DNA of 64,000 bases. Origin: Phycisphaeraceae bacterium (GTDB lineage Bacteria > Planctomycetota > Phycisphaerae > Phycisphaerales > Phycisphaeraceae). Positions 9,269 to 18,106 of the stretch are shown in pieces. The number at the start of each line of letters is the position of its first letter. Position 1 is the stretch's first letter. Made by a program: the position numbers and the translations under genes. The notes under the pieces were generated by a model. It did not search any database. It saw nothing but the letters and a program-made list of their open reading frames with translations, and was not told the origin of the DNA. The stretch is from assembly GCA_029260655.1 (NCBI GenBank), contig JAJDCU010000073.1, positions 59,863-123,862 on the forward strand, given 5' to 3'.

Positions 9269-9330
9269 TGGGCGGGGCAGGGTTCGAGCCTGCCAAGGCT
9301 TCCCCAGTGGGTACACCCCTCCTAAACGAT
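9269..9330 (-). pseudogene. tRNA-Tyr 3'-half remnant
   Basis: Read on the minus strand, this keeps a 5-bp T-stem and T-loop (GCAGG CTCGAAC CCTGC) and the acceptor 3' end CCGCCCA. About 38 of 45 positions match the intact tRNA-Tyr at 16085-16167, including the second half of the anticodon stem. The 5' half (acceptor 5' strand, D-arm) and a proper anticodon loop are missing. It has the same orientation as the intact gene 6.8 kb away. It looks like a decayed tRNA copy or an old attachment-site half. Confidence 0.55.
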
Positions 9331-9446
9331 TCCTAGAGATACTGAGAAATCAAAGACTTACGATCCCACGGCTTCACGGTTTGGGCACCTGCGCCGGGCT
9401 ACACCCCTTGGCTACAGCGGCTTATCAGGAGCCCCGACGCAAGCGA

Positions 9447-9860
9447 TCATTTGAAGCTGTTGCGTGCGATGTCACGGAAGGCTCGAAGCAACTCGCCGAA
9501 TAGGGCGATGCTCAGGCCCGTGGAAATGGCGTACAGCGCGATGGCTCCACCACCAAGGCGCAGCCCTTCATCCGAATCGGTGGACAGAAAGGCGAACGCC
9601 GCGGAAATACACCCAACCACGGCCATGCCGTACCCAATCGCCAGCCCGACCGCCGCAAAGATGGCGATCGCCAGGTAGGTCGGGGGCCGGGCGGTAATTC
9701 CTTGGATGGGTGGCGCCGCTGACTGATCGGTGACGGGCTCGACTTTCTCGACGACAAAGCCGGCCTTGTTGATCGCGTCGTCGGGGCTGTCCGCCTGGAT
9801 CGTGGTGAACCTCGCCCCGCCATCCTCACGATCGACGCCGCTCACGATGTACCTGGGCAT
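9447..9860 (-). CDS. Small membrane protein, hypothetical
   Basis: A 137-aa protein from ATG 9860 (MPRYIVSGVDREDGGARFT). The open frame extends to 9989, but the added residues are compositionally unlike a protein start. The N-terminal 55 residues are soluble and look like a small alpha/beta domain that handles a repeated unit (TTIQADSPDDAINKAG). Two hydrophobic segments follow (AIAIFAAVGLAIGYGMAVVG and IALYAISTGLSIALFGELL). I do not recognise a family. It is downstream, on the same strand, of the export operon but separated from it by 232 bp. Confidence 0.7.
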   Translation of the reverse strand: MPRYIVSGVDREDGGARFTTIQADSPDDAINKAGFVVEKVEPVTDQSAAPPIQGITARPPTYLAIAIFAAVGLAIGYGMAVVGCISAAFAFLSTDSDEGLRLGGGAIALYAISTGLSIALFGELLRAFRDIARNSFK

Positions 9861-10092
9861 GGTGCGACTCCCAGCAGTAGAAATGTCCGCCCGATGATCC
9901 GGGGTGCGTGGGTGGGTGTCAAGGTGGGGGTGCTGCCGCGAGAATTGACCTGCCTCCCCGTACGCGCTGGAAAGACCTGCTCTTTTCATCGATCGATAGA
10001 GCGTTCAGCCGCTCTACCGCTTCATCGACAAGGGTTCGGTCGTGTCTGATCGTGGCCCCCTCGTTGAGCGGTTTACGTGGGGCGTAAGCCGG

Positions 10093-11733
10093 TCAGTCGT
10101 TAAGCTCCGGCTCTCTGGCTTCCCAGTGGATGTTGGCGGCGCCCAGGACGGTGCCGGTGGCGAAGGCGAGGTCGATCTGGGCGATCTGGTAGTCGGCGAG
10201 GCTGCGGGCTTCGGCGGACTGCGCGTCGGCGAGGCGGGCCTGGGCGTCCAGCACATCGGTCGAGGTGCCCAGGCCCAGGTCGAACTGTCGCTGCTCGGCG
10301 TCGAGGGTGCGCCCGGCGAGGATGGCGCGCTGGCGGTTGGCCAGGATGCGCTGCCAGTCGGCTTCGAGTTGATCTACTGCGTTAAGCACCTCCTGCTGGA
10401 TCTGTGCGCGGCGTTGCTGCCGGGTCGCCGAGCGTTGCAGTCGTGTGAGGATCGCGCGGCGGAGCCTGCTCTTCGCGGCCTCATTACCTAGTGGGACCTC
10501 CAGGCGGACCGAGACCCGCTGGTCCTCGAAGTCGCGGTTGTCGGCGACGTTGAAGGCGTTCTCGTACGACGTCCCCAGGCCGTTGGAGGTGTAGGTGTAA
10601 TCCAGCACGGCTAGCGGCAGCGTCTGGTTGCGTTGAAAATCGACCGTGCTGGCGTCCTCGGCTAGCTGTAATTCCAACTCAAGCAGTTCCATCCGGCCCT
10701 GCATCGCGGCGTCCACCAGTGAACGGGGGTCCAACGCATAATGAACCGGGTCAGGCGGGGTCGCGGGGACCATCACCGTCGGGCTGAACATCGTCAGCCC
10801 GGGCTTGTTGAGAATCCGCTTGATCTCACGCTCCTGGTCACGCAGGTTGTTTTCAGCAATGATGATGGCTTCGAGCCCTTCGGCGACGCCTGCCTCGGCA
10901 CGGATAACCTCGACTTCGGCATCCGCCCCGGCTTCGACCCTCCGACGGGCGCGCTCAAGCTGAGCAAGCGCCAGTTCGTGCTGCTGGCGGCGGACCTCCA
11001 ACTCTTTCCGCGCTGCGTACAGACGCCAGTACACCCGGTCGGCCAGGGCGATCACACGGATCACCTCGAGCTTGGCACGCGCTAACGCGGACTGGCTCTG
11101 GTAGTGTGCGACCCGGATGCCGTGACTCTTGGTCTTCGTGCCGGCGTCGCGCAGCAGGTTCTGGGTCAGCGACACGGCCAGGTCCGAAGTGTACGACGGG
11201 TTGAGCGTCGAGTTAATGTTGTTGGTCTTGGTTCTGTTAGCAGGGAGGCTGAACCGCAGGTTGCCGCCGGTGCGCAGCGGGACGTCCACGCCCAAGTCGG
11301 TGCTGGTCGACTCGGACTGTGTTCCAACAAGCGTCGTAGCGGTGGGGGTGTCGGTCTTATTGAAGTTGGCGTTACCAAAGAACATCGCCTCGAAGCGCGC
11401 CTGCTCCTCGGTGATGCTCTGTCTCGCGATCGTCGGGCCCAGCAGTTCGACATCCAGGTCGAGGTTGTTGGCCATCACCATGACCCGGCAGGCTTCGATC
11501 GTCAGCTGCATCTCGGCGGGCGGCGGCTTAGGTTCGGCGCGGGCCTGGTCCGCTTCTTCCCGGATCGGCGATGGCTTTAGTTGCATCGGCTCGATCTGAC
11601 GCAGCCGCTGCGGCGGAACGTTCATGGTCAGCCCCGGGTCGTCGCCAAAGGGCCCGACACAGCCCGGCGTCAACACCGCCAGGAGTAAGGCCAACGAGAA
11701 CGACTTACGCTTAGGTGAAATGATCTTATTCAT
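10093..11733 (-). CDS. TolC-family outer membrane efflux lipoprotein
   Basis: The outer-membrane channel partner of a tripartite exporter. From ATG 11733 it is 546 aa. The start is a lipoprotein signal with lipobox LTPGC, so it is expected to be lipidated. The body has long amphipathic coiled-coil helices (for example RKELEVRRQQHELALAQLERARRRVEAG) and two OEP repeats, the second near LGTSTDVLDAQARLADAQSAEARSLADYQIAQIDLAFATG, typical of TolC/CusC proteins. It overlaps the permease gene upstream by 8 bp, so translation is coupled. The longer frame from 11856 lies inside the permease gene and is rejected. Confidence 0.9.
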   Translation of the reverse strand: MNKIISPKRKSFSLALLLAVLTPGCVGPFGDDPGLTMNVPPQRLRQIEPMQLKPSPIREEADQARAEPKPPPAEMQLTIEACRVMVMANNLDLDVELLGPTIARQSITEEQARFEAMFFGNANFNKTDTPTATTLVGTQSESTSTDLGVDVPLRTGGNLRFSLPANRTKTNNINSTLNPSYTSDLAVSLTQNLLRDAGTKTKSHGIRVAHYQSQSALARAKLEVIRVIALADRVYWRLYAARKELEVRRQQHELALAQLERARRRVEAGADAEVEVIRAEAGVAEGLEAIIIAENNLRDQEREIKRILNKPGLTMFSPTVMVPATPPDPVHYALDPRSLVDAAMQGRMELLELELQLAEDASTVDFQRNQTLPLAVLDYTYTSNGLGTSYENAFNVADNRDFEDQRVSVRLEVPLGNEAAKSRLRRAILTRLQRSATRQQRRAQIQQEVLNAVDQLEADWQRILANRQRAILAGRTLDAEQRQFDLGLGTSTDVLDAQARLADAQSAEARSLADYQIAQIDLAFATGTVLGAANIHWEAREPELND

Positions 11734-12985
11734 GTCGCAGCGCCTCGATGGGGTCCAGCCTGGCGGCCTTGATCGCGGGGAAGATGCCAAAGAACACGCC
11801 GACAACCGCCGAGAACCCGATCGAGACGACGATCGCCCAGAGCGGGATGTAGGCACGGTCCAGATGCGCCCCGGGGATCAGACCCATGAGGATGGTGAGC
11901 AACTGACCGCTGGCGATCCCCGCCAGCCCGCCGACCGAGCAGAGCGTGACCGCCTCGATCAGGAACTGAAGCAGGATCGCCGAGGGCAGTGCGCCCACGG
12001 CCTTGCGCAGCCCTATCTCCCGTGTCCGTTCGGAGACCGATACCAGCATCACGTTCATGATCCCCACGCCGCCGACCAGCAGCGAGATACCCACGATCCC
12101 GCCGGCGACCATCGTGATGGCGGCGGCAACCTTGTTGAAGGTCTGGACAAACGCCTCGACGACGTTGATCCCGAACGTGTCCGGGTCTTCGGGACGAAGC
12201 TCACGTCTGTTGCGCAGGAAGAATCGGATCTCGGCCCGGGCCTCGTCCGAGACCTGCGGCGACTTGGCATTGACCAGGACGAACATCCAATTCCCGGTGC
12301 GCCGCCAGGCCGTCCGGAACGGGATGAATATCTCGTGCTCCGCGGTGCCCGCGTTGATCATGTTGAACTCGGCGGGGGGCTCTAGCAGACCCACGATCAG
12401 GAACCGCGTCCGGCCGATGTAGATCGATTGCCCGGTGCAGTCACGGTCCAGCCGCAGCTCGTCGCGTGTTGCCGGGCTGATCAGGCAGACCGGGCGTGCC
12501 TCGGCGTCGTCCACAAGGTTGAACGGCCTGCCGATGGTGACCGTCCGCCCGTCCACCTGGTGCCAGGCCGGCTCGATCCCGGTGATCCGCGCGCTCTCAA
12601 GCGACCGATCGCCGAACGTGACATCCGAGTTGTCTCCGGTGATCCGTGTGAACGCCTCGACCGACGGGCAATGGTCGAGCATCCCTTCGAAGTCGCTGGG
12701 GACCAGCCGGATCGTGCGCCAGGAGGCGTGGCGGTGGCGACCGGTCTGGGGGTGTTGGGTGAAGACAGCGATCTTGTTGTTCCCGATCACCTCGAGGTCG
12801 GCCAGGATGTTTGCCTTAAGCCCCGTCAATGCCGCGATCACCGCCGTCACGGATGCCACGCCGATGATGATCCCCATCGTGGTCAACAGCGACCGCACTT
12901 TGTTCGACCAGATCTGACCCAGCGCCAGGATCACGCTCTGGGTCAGGAACATCATCAACGCAACAGGCGCTTTAACAACGCTCAC
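11726..12985 (-). CDS. MacB-like ABC transporter permease
   Basis: A 419-aa inner-membrane permease of the MacB/FtsX type. It has an N-terminal membrane segment followed by [14 protein letters not shown], a large periplasmic domain (about residues 60-270), then three membrane helices with [29 protein letters not shown], the diagnostic MacB segment, and a C-terminal [13 protein letters not shown]. It overlaps the ATPase gene upstream by 4 bp and TolC downstream by 8 bp. In this split form the ATPase is a separate protein. The cargo (lipopeptide, protein or drug) cannot be told. Confidence 0.93.
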   Translation of the reverse strand: MSVVKAPVALMMFLTQSVILALGQIWSNKVRSLLTTMGIIIGVASVTAVIAALTGLKANILADLEVIGNNKIAVFTQHPQTGRHRHASWRTIRLVPSDFEGMLDHCPSVEAFTRITGDNSDVTFGDRSLESARITGIEPAWHQVDGRTVTIGRPFNLVDDAEARPVCLISPATRDELRLDRDCTGQSIYIGRTRFLIVGLLEPPAEFNMINAGTAEHEIFIPFRTAWRRTGNWMFVLVNAKSPQVSDEARAEIRFFLRNRRELRPEDPDTFGINVVEAFVQTFNKVAAAITMVAGGIVGISLLVGGVGIMNVMLVSVSERTREIGLRKAVGALPSAILLQFLIEAVTLCSVGGLAGIASGQLLTILMGLIPGAHLDRAYIPLWAIVVSIGFSAVVGVFFGIFPAIKAARLDPIEALRHE

Positions 12986-13746
12986 GACGCGCCCCCTTCG
13001 GTGTCGGGCACGGCCGCAGCCTGATCCGCCATCAACTTCAGATGCAGGTCACGCACAAATTCGTCCTGGTCTGCGGGGAGGTCAGAGACGATCCGCCCGT
13101 CGCTCATCCGGACGATCCGTCCGGCGTGGGCGGCGACGTCGCGCTCGTGGGTGACCATGATGATGGTCTGGCCCTCGGCGTGCAGCCTCACGAACAGGTC
13201 CAGGATCTCGCCGCTGGTCTTGGAGTCGAGGTTGCCGGTCGGTTCATCGGCCAGGATGATGCTTGGGTTGTTGATCAGGGCGCGTGCGAGGGCGACCCGC
13301 TGCTTCTGCCCGCCGGAGAGTTGGTTGGGATGGTGCTTGGCCCGATCATCGAGGTTGACCCGGCGCAGCACGTCCATCGCCCGGACCCGCCGGTCACGCC
13401 AACCGGTCCGCGAATAGGTCAAGGGCAGGGCCACGTTCCACAGCGCACTAAGACGCGGCATCAACTCGAATGATTGAAAGACGAACCCGATCCGCTCGTT
13501 GCGCGTCCGCGCCAGCGCCGCGCCGCTCATACGGCTGGTCTGCTGCCCGGCGAGCTTGTAGCCGCCACCGGTCGGCCGATCCAGACAGCCCAGCACGTTC
13601 ATCAGGGTGCTCTTGCCAGATCCGGAAGCGCCCATGATGGCTACGAACTCGTTCTCGCCGATGGTCAGGTCAACGCCCGCCAGCGCGTGGATGCGCTCGA
13701 CGCCGACCTTGTACACCTTGGTCAGGTTGTTCAACTCGATCAGCAT
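12982..13746 (-). CDS. MacB/LolD-type ABC transporter ATPase
   Basis: A 254-aa ATP-binding subunit. It shows Walker [10 protein letters not shown], the Q-loop region [14 protein letters not shown], signature LSGGQKQR, Walker [13 protein letters not shown], and the switch histidine in MVTHERD. The sequence is closest in style to LolD/MacB ATPases ([20 protein letters not shown]). The gene is 9 bp downstream of the membrane-fusion gene and overlaps the permease by 4 bp. It powers the periplasm-facing mechanotransmission cycle of the MacAB-type pump. Confidence 0.95.
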   Translation of the reverse strand: MLIELNNLTKVYKVGVERIHALAGVDLTIGENEFVAIMGASGSGKSTLMNVLGCLDRPTGGGYKLAGQQTSRMSGAALARTRNERIGFVFQSFELMPRLSALWNVALPLTYSRTGWRDRRVRAMDVLRRVNLDDRAKHHPNQLSGGQKQRVALARALINNPSIILADEPTGNLDSKTSGEILDLFVRLHAEGQTIIMVTHERDVAAHAGRIVRMSDGRIVSDLPADQDEFVRDLHLKLMADQAAAVPDTEGGAS

Positions 13747-13755
13747 GATTGGTTA

Positions 13756-15222
13756 TCACTGAGCCGGTTCGGCCTGCTCTACGGTCGGCTCCGCTTCGGT
13801 CTCGCTCGCGTCTGGGTCGTCGGCCTGATCTTGTTCGGCTTCGGAAGCATCCGCTTGTTCATCCGCTTCGCCGTCCTTGTCGTTGGCTTTCTCCTCTCGC
13901 TCGTCCTTCACAGACTGGTCGTGTTTGAGCCCCTCGAGTGCTTTGTAAGGCCCGACGATCACCTGCTCGTCCGCTTCCAGGCCGCTTAGGATCACGGTAT
14001 GCGTCACATCCGACGGGCCGATCTTCACCGGTGTCACCACCGCCTTGCCGTCGATGAAACGAAACACGACCGTCGCGATCGTCTTGTTTTTGTCTATAAG
14101 CTCGCTGTTGTCCCGGATGTCGATGGGCAACTCGTCGACCGGGCGTCCGAACACCGCCTGGCTGGGCACGACCAGGGTGCCTTGATGCCTGTCGACCTCG
14201 ATCTCGACGTCGGCGGTCAGGCCGCTATAGATCTGATCCCCGTCGGTATCCAACAGCACCTCGGTCTTGAAGAACTTGGTGCCCAGCCTCGTGGCCGACA
14301 GCGCGACCGATCGGACCGTCCCGTCGAAGGTGCGGTCGGGGTAAGCCAGCATCCTTACCTTCGCCGGCTGCCCCTCATGGACCTGCCCGATGTCCGCCTC
14401 GTCCAGTTCCGCCACGACAAGCATCGTCGAGAGGTCCGCGACCTCCAGCAACACCGTCCCGGGGTTGTTCATCGTCCCGGTCACCGCCAGCTCGCCCGTC
14501 TCAACATTCACGACCGTCACCACCCCGTTGATCGGGGAAACGATCGTGGTGTAGCTGAGGTTATCCTCGGCGCGTTCGATCTCGGCGTCGGCGGCGTCGA
14601 GGTTGTACTGCGCAACCTTCAACGCTCTGCGGGACGCTTCCAGGTTGGACTTCGCCGCCGCGTGTTGTGAGTTCAACTCGTCGTTGCGCATCTGAGACTG
14701 CTCATAGGCCGACTCGCTCACGTCCCCTGCGGCAACCAGCTCCCGGTGGCGGTTAAGATCGCGATGCGCCTCCTCCATGGAAGCTCGCGTCCCCAGCAGC
14801 GACGCTTCCTGGCTATGGATACGTGATTTCTCGACTTCGATCTGCGCCGCCTGCCCGTTGCGACGTGCCTGCGCCGAACGCAGCGACGCCTCGAGGTCCG
14901 TCGAGTCCAGCCGGATCAACACGCTAGCCGGGACGGTCGGCTCCGCCGCGGGATCGCCTTTGATGACCTGCTCGCCCTCACTGAATGGGATCTGGGCGAT
15001 CCGCGCCGAGACCCGGGCGCTGATCGCCACATGGGTCACCGGTTCGACCTGGCCCGGGGCCGAAACCGTCTCGATCAGTTCGCCGACCCGCACCGGCTCA
15101 AGACGTACCACCGTGCCGGCGCCCCCCGAGCCGGACTCTCCCGAACCCAGCAGAGCGACCAGGCCGACCACCCCCACGATCAGCACCACCACGCCGACAG
15201 TTACTGCGATCACGATCTTCAC
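13756..15222 (-). CDS. MacA-like periplasmic adaptor (membrane-fusion protein)
   Basis: A 488-aa HlyD-family adaptor linking the MacB permease to the TolC channel. It has an N-terminal membrane anchor (VIAVTVGVVVLIVGVVGLVAL), a lipoyl half-motif near VSAPGQVEPVTHVAISARVSARI, a long coiled-coil hairpin (about residues 110-220), the second lipoyl half (YTTIVSPINGVVTVVNVETGE), then beta-barrel domains. The last ~55 residues are an acidic D/E/A/Q tail of low complexity, not usual for MacA. It overlaps the upstream small membrane protein gene by 4 bp. Confidence 0.92.
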   Translation of the reverse strand: MKIVIAVTVGVVVLIVGVVGLVALLGSGESGSGGAGTVVRLEPVRVGELIETVSAPGQVEPVTHVAISARVSARIAQIPFSEGEQVIKGDPAAEPTVPASVLIRLDSTDLEASLRSAQARRNGQAAQIEVEKSRIHSQEASLLGTRASMEEAHRDLNRHRELVAAGDVSESAYEQSQMRNDELNSQHAAAKSNLEASRRALKVAQYNLDAADAEIERAEDNLSYTTIVSPINGVVTVVNVETGELAVTGTMNNPGTVLLEVADLSTMLVVAELDEADIGQVHEGQPAKVRMLAYPDRTFDGTVRSVALSATRLGTKFFKTEVLLDTDGDQIYSGLTADVEIEVDRHQGTLVVPSQAVFGRPVDELPIDIRDNSELIDKNKTIATVVFRFIDGKAVVTPVKIGPSDVTHTVILSGLEADEQVIVGPYKALEGLKHDQSVKDEREEKANDKDGEADEQADASEAEQDQADDPDASETEAEPTVEQAEPAQ

Positions 15223-15782
15223 AGATCACCGCCCGCTGTTTCAGACCGTGCATCTATCATGTCAGGATCGTTGTCATAGGGTTCAGGTGTGAATGCCTCG
15301 ACCACATGGGGGCGTGTCAGCATGTAGATCATCAAGAGATAGTAGCCGATCATGACGACGCTGATGACCACATTGAACACCATTCCGATGACGATCCCAA
15401 TCCGCTCCGGTCCGCTGAGGTCTTCAAGCAACGGGCCGAAGAGAACCAGATAATTCACGGCGAACGCGACGACGGTCATCAGCATCGAATACAGCCCCCA
15501 GCCGATGGTCGCCAGGCGCGCCCAAGGCCGAAGCGAGAACATCCCGATCGAAGCCGAGATAATCAGGATCGTCACCAACACGCCCAGCCCCATGGAGACC
15601 TGGGTGAACATTTGATACGCCGCGTTGTTCTCCATGAGATCCATCGCCGGATTGCCTTGAGGCCCGGTAGGCATCAGGCCAAGCTGGCTGATTATCCAGA
15701 CGATAAACCCAAGCACAGCGAGCCCGGCCAGGACCAGATTGATCACCGCGAACACCGTCACGGAAGTCGGTCGCTCTTTCAT
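15219..15782 (-). CDS. Membrane protein of unknown function, first gene of export operon
   Basis: A 187-aa protein with four hydrophobic segments (VFAVINLVLAGLAVLGFIVWI, VSMGLGVLVTILIISASIGMF, GLYSMLMTVVAFAVNYLVLF, and GIVIGMVFNVVISVVMIGYYLL) and a short charged C-terminus. I do not recognise a family. It starts the operon and overlaps the MacA-like gene by 4 bp, so it is probably made together with the exporter. It may be an accessory or regulator of it, but this is inference. Confidence 0.82.
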   Translation of the reverse strand: MKERPTSVTVFAVINLVLAGLAVLGFIVWIISQLGLMPTGPQGNPAMDLMENNAAYQMFTQVSMGLGVLVTILIISASIGMFSLRPWARLATIGWGLYSMLMTVVAFAVNYLVLFGPLLEDLSGPERIGIVIGMVFNVVISVVMIGYYLLMIYMLTRPHVVEAFTPEPYDNDPDMIDARSETAGGDL

Positions 15783-16084
15783 GCCAGAACCCCTTTGCGT
15801 TTCGTGGACCTATGGTTAGAGACGTAACCAAAGAACAAACATGACAAATCTATATTAAGACCACTGTGTATTCTACTTGTTTCATGGTCTCAGGGCCGGG
15901 AAATGACCGTGAAACAGTCCCCCGATTGAGAGTGCCCTGGATAGTTTCGGGGGCCACCACCTGATCATGCGGCGCCCGCCGGGTCCGTGTGGGTCTTCAT
16001 TTCATTACCGACGAAAGATGGGTTATCAGTAGCGGTGACACGAAGCGGCACCTATTGAGCGTCGCTTTGCGTCCCGAAGCTGAA

Positions 16085-16167
16085 TGGGCGGAGCAGGATT
16101 CGAACCTGCGAAGGATTTCTCCAGTGGGTTTACAGCCCACCCCATTTGGCCGCTCTGGCATCCGCCC
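16085..16167 (-). tRNA. tRNA-Tyr (GTA anticodon)
   Basis: An 83-nt class II tRNA on the minus strand. Acceptor GGGCGGA pairs with TCCGCCC before A at the 3' end. The anticodon stem is GTGGG/CCCAC around CTGTAAA, giving anticodon GTA. The variable arm is long, and the T-arm is GCAGGTTCGAATCCTGC. CCA is not encoded. It lies in a 649-bp gap between the export operon promoter side and the HNH gene. Confidence 0.96.
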
Positions 16168-16431
16168 AAGTGGGGGGGTCACTCTATCGATTCGGGGGGT
16201 CGGAATCAAACCTGTGGTGCCGGATCTAGGCGGTGGGGGCGTAGGGGGGTTCAAGTCGGCCGGTTTGCGTGTCGAAGGGCCAATAATTGGGGTGATGGAT
16301 TGGGCTTGATTACGCCGAATCCTGTGGCAGAATTAGCATAAGGCCTGCGGGCACTGGATATTGCATCTGCCTGTGTCGGCGGCTAGGATTGCGTGGTCCT
16401 GTTGGGCCATAGGGAAGAGGTGTTCGTTGTG

Positions 16432-17073
16432 ATGGATGGACAGGCCTCGGCGTTAAATAGTCACGTGCTGGTGTTGAACAAGCTTTGGATGGCGATCCGT
16501 GTGGTCGACGCCCGCCGCGCGTTTACGCTGTTGTTCAAGGACCTGGCCGAGGTGATCCGTGTGGACGACGGGTCGTACGCCGCTTACGACTTTGACAACT
16601 GGGCCGATGCCTCCGCCGCGGCGCACCGGGACTACGACGGTTTCGCCGCTCAAGACTACGAGTGGGTACGCACGGTCAGGATGCACATCGCCGTGCCCAA
16701 GGTGATCCGTCTGCTGGGCTACGAGAAGCTGCCCCGCCAGGAGGTCAAGCTCAACCGGCGCAACATTTTCGCGCGTGACCGCAACCTCTGCCAGTATTGC
16801 GGGGGGAATTTCGCGTCTTCGGAACTGAGCCTGGATCACGTCGTGCCCCGCAGCCAGCAGGGCCTAAGCACGTGGACGAACCTGGTCTGCTGCTGCGTCC
16901 GTTGCAACGCCAGGAAGGGCGGGCGCACCCCCGATCAGGCGCGGATGAAGCTGATCGTCCCGCCTCGCAGGCCCAAGCGCAACCCCGTGATCGGTTTGCG
17001 TCTCGGCAGCGACAAGTACGCCGACTGGAAACAGTTCCTCGACCAGGCCTACTGGTCGGTCGAGCTGAAGTGA
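16432..17073 (+). CDS. HNH endonuclease family protein
   Basis: A 213-aa protein from ATG 16432 (alternative 16393 start would add 13 residues). The C-terminal half is an HNH domain: zinc-binding CQYCGG, then LSLDHVVPRSQQG with the catalytic His, WTNLVCCCVRCNARKG with the second cysteine pair, and RTP. The N-terminal half (LNSHVLVLNKLWMAIRVVDARRAFTLLF) is conserved in planctomycete HNH proteins of this type. The substrate is unknown, and no cognate modification gene is next to it, so there is no support for restriction-modification. Confidence 0.88.
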   Translation: MDGQASALNSHVLVLNKLWMAIRVVDARRAFTLLFKDLAEVIRVDDGSYAAYDFDNWADASAAAHRDYDGFAAQDYEWVRTVRMHIAVPKVIRLLGYEKLPRQEVKLNRRNIFARDRNLCQYCGGNFASSELSLDHVVPRSQQGLSTWTNLVCCCVRCNARKGGRTPDQARMKLIVPPRRPKRNPVIGLRLGSDKYADWKQFLDQAYWSVELK

Positions 17074-17109
17074 CAGCGGGCGATCTGCGGGTACCCATCT
17101 AAATCTTTA

Positions 17110-17276
17110 CCGCGAAGCCGCGAAGAGCGCGAAGCCGATCAAGAGATTTACCCACAGATTGCACAGATTCTAAAGGTGTCTGGACCATCACGTTCTTATC
17201 TGAACAATCCGTATAATCGGTGTAATCTGTGGGCCCTCTTCTTTGCCTTCCTTCGCGCTCTTCGCGTCTTCGCGGT
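17110..17276. repeat. Long imperfect inverted-repeat element (CGCGAAG-rich)
   Basis: Arms at 17110-17134 and 17251-17275 are reverse complements at about 24 of 25 positions. Inner arms (CCCACAGATT near 17151 and AATCTGTGGG near 17223) also pair, so the whole 167 bp can fold into one long hairpin. It fills most of the 404-bp gap before the HTH-receiver gene, and no gene is seen in it. It resembles interspersed palindromic elements of bacterial genomes. Confidence 0.7.
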
Positions 17277-17477
17277 TTATCCCACGTCTTCGCGGCGATA
17301 ACCTTTTGCGGACGTGCCGGACGCCCTGAGGGTGTGATTCTGTGCCGAATCCATCAATTGATCTGATTAAGTCCTTCCCTTCTCGGCCCGATGTCAAACT
17401 AGACAAGATAGGGAACCTTGGGCATCTCAGTGCGCCATGCCGGCCGGCTGAGCTTTGCCCTGTTTGGGAACCGACCC

Positions 17478-18071
17478 ATGAACCAGAACAACGGATCACA
17501 GAACAGCACCAAGCAGGTCTTCACCACCGGTGAGGCCGCCGATATCTGCAAGGTCTCCCAGCAGACCATCATCCGTTGCTTCGACAGCGGTCGGCTCAAG
17601 GGCTTCCGGGTCCCGGGCAGCCGGTTCCGGAGGATCCCCCGCGAAGAATTATTGCGTTTCATGCGTGACAACCAGATCCCGACCGATCGTCTGGAATCCG
17701 GCAAGCAGCGGATCCTGGTTGTGGACGATGACAACGAGATCGTCGAATTGTTTGTTGACCTGTTGGGCAGCGACGACCGTTACGAGCTTCGTACCGCCGG
17801 CACCGGGTACGACGCCGGGATCGTCACCGAGTCTTTCAAGCCCGACCTGATGATCCTGGACTACATGCTGCCGGATATCAACGGCAACGTGGTCTGCGAG
17901 ACCGTCCGCAAGAACCCGGCGTTCAACGGGATGAAGATCATCATCGTCTCGGGCGTCGTCAATCAAAACGAGATCGACGACCTGCTCACCAGCGGCGCCA
18001 ATGAGTTCGTCAAAAAGCCGTTCAGCATCGAGGTTCTCCAAAAGCGGATCGAGGCGTTGCTGGAGCAGTAA
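17478..18071 (+). CDS. HTH (MerR/excisionase-type)-receiver fusion protein
   Basis: A 197-aa protein from ATG 17478. The first ~70 residues are an excisionase/MerR-like winged HTH (FTTGEAADICKVSQQTIIRCFDSGRLKGFRVPGSRFRRIPREEL). The rest is a CheY receiver: acidic pair in LVVDDDNE, phospho-acceptor D in LMILDYMLP, Ser in IIVSG, and Lys in FVKKPFS. In typical response regulators the receiver precedes the DNA-binding domain; here the order is reversed. It is followed by an HDOD-histidine kinase 35 bp later, a likely partner. Confidence 0.88.
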   Translation: MNQNNGSQNSTKQVFTTGEAADICKVSQQTIIRCFDSGRLKGFRVPGSRFRRIPREELLRFMRDNQIPTDRLESGKQRILVVDDDNEIVELFVDLLGSDDRYELRTAGTGYDAGIVTESFKPDLMILDYMLPDINGNVVCETVRKNPAFNGMKIIIVSGVVNQNEIDDLLTSGANEFVKKPFSIEVLQKRIEALLEQ

Positions 18072-18106
18072 GCCCGCCTAGTTGACCCCGCACCAAGGCC
18101 CCGACG

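Larger units (their letters stand above)
8632..9446. other. Gene-poor region with decayed tRNA-like fragment
   Basis: No convincing protein gene is seen in about 815 bp. Short frames (8769-8969 plus, 8988-9296 minus) have no recognisable similarity, and one reads through the tRNA-like fragment. The region contains the dnaA-side hairpin at 8721-8755 and a degraded tRNA-Tyr 3' half at 9269-9330. This mix is typical of a decayed integration site, but no integrase remnant could be recognised. Confidence 0.5.

Noticed and set aside
8988..9296. A 102-aa minus-strand gene
   Set aside because: Its N-terminus is a translation of the tRNA-like fragment and the rest has no family similarity.
9269..9330. 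tmRNA 3' end
   Set aside because: The tRNA-like part matches tRNA-Tyr, there is no tmRNA tag open frame, and the tmRNA 5' half is missing.
10093..15782. Reading the operon as a fused MacB with dedicated drug resistance
   Set aside because: The ATPase and permease are separate genes and nothing in the sequence shows the substrate.
16432..17073. Restriction-modification or homing system around the HNH protein
   Set aside because: No methyltransferase, specificity subunit or intron context is adjacent, so a system cannot be claimed.
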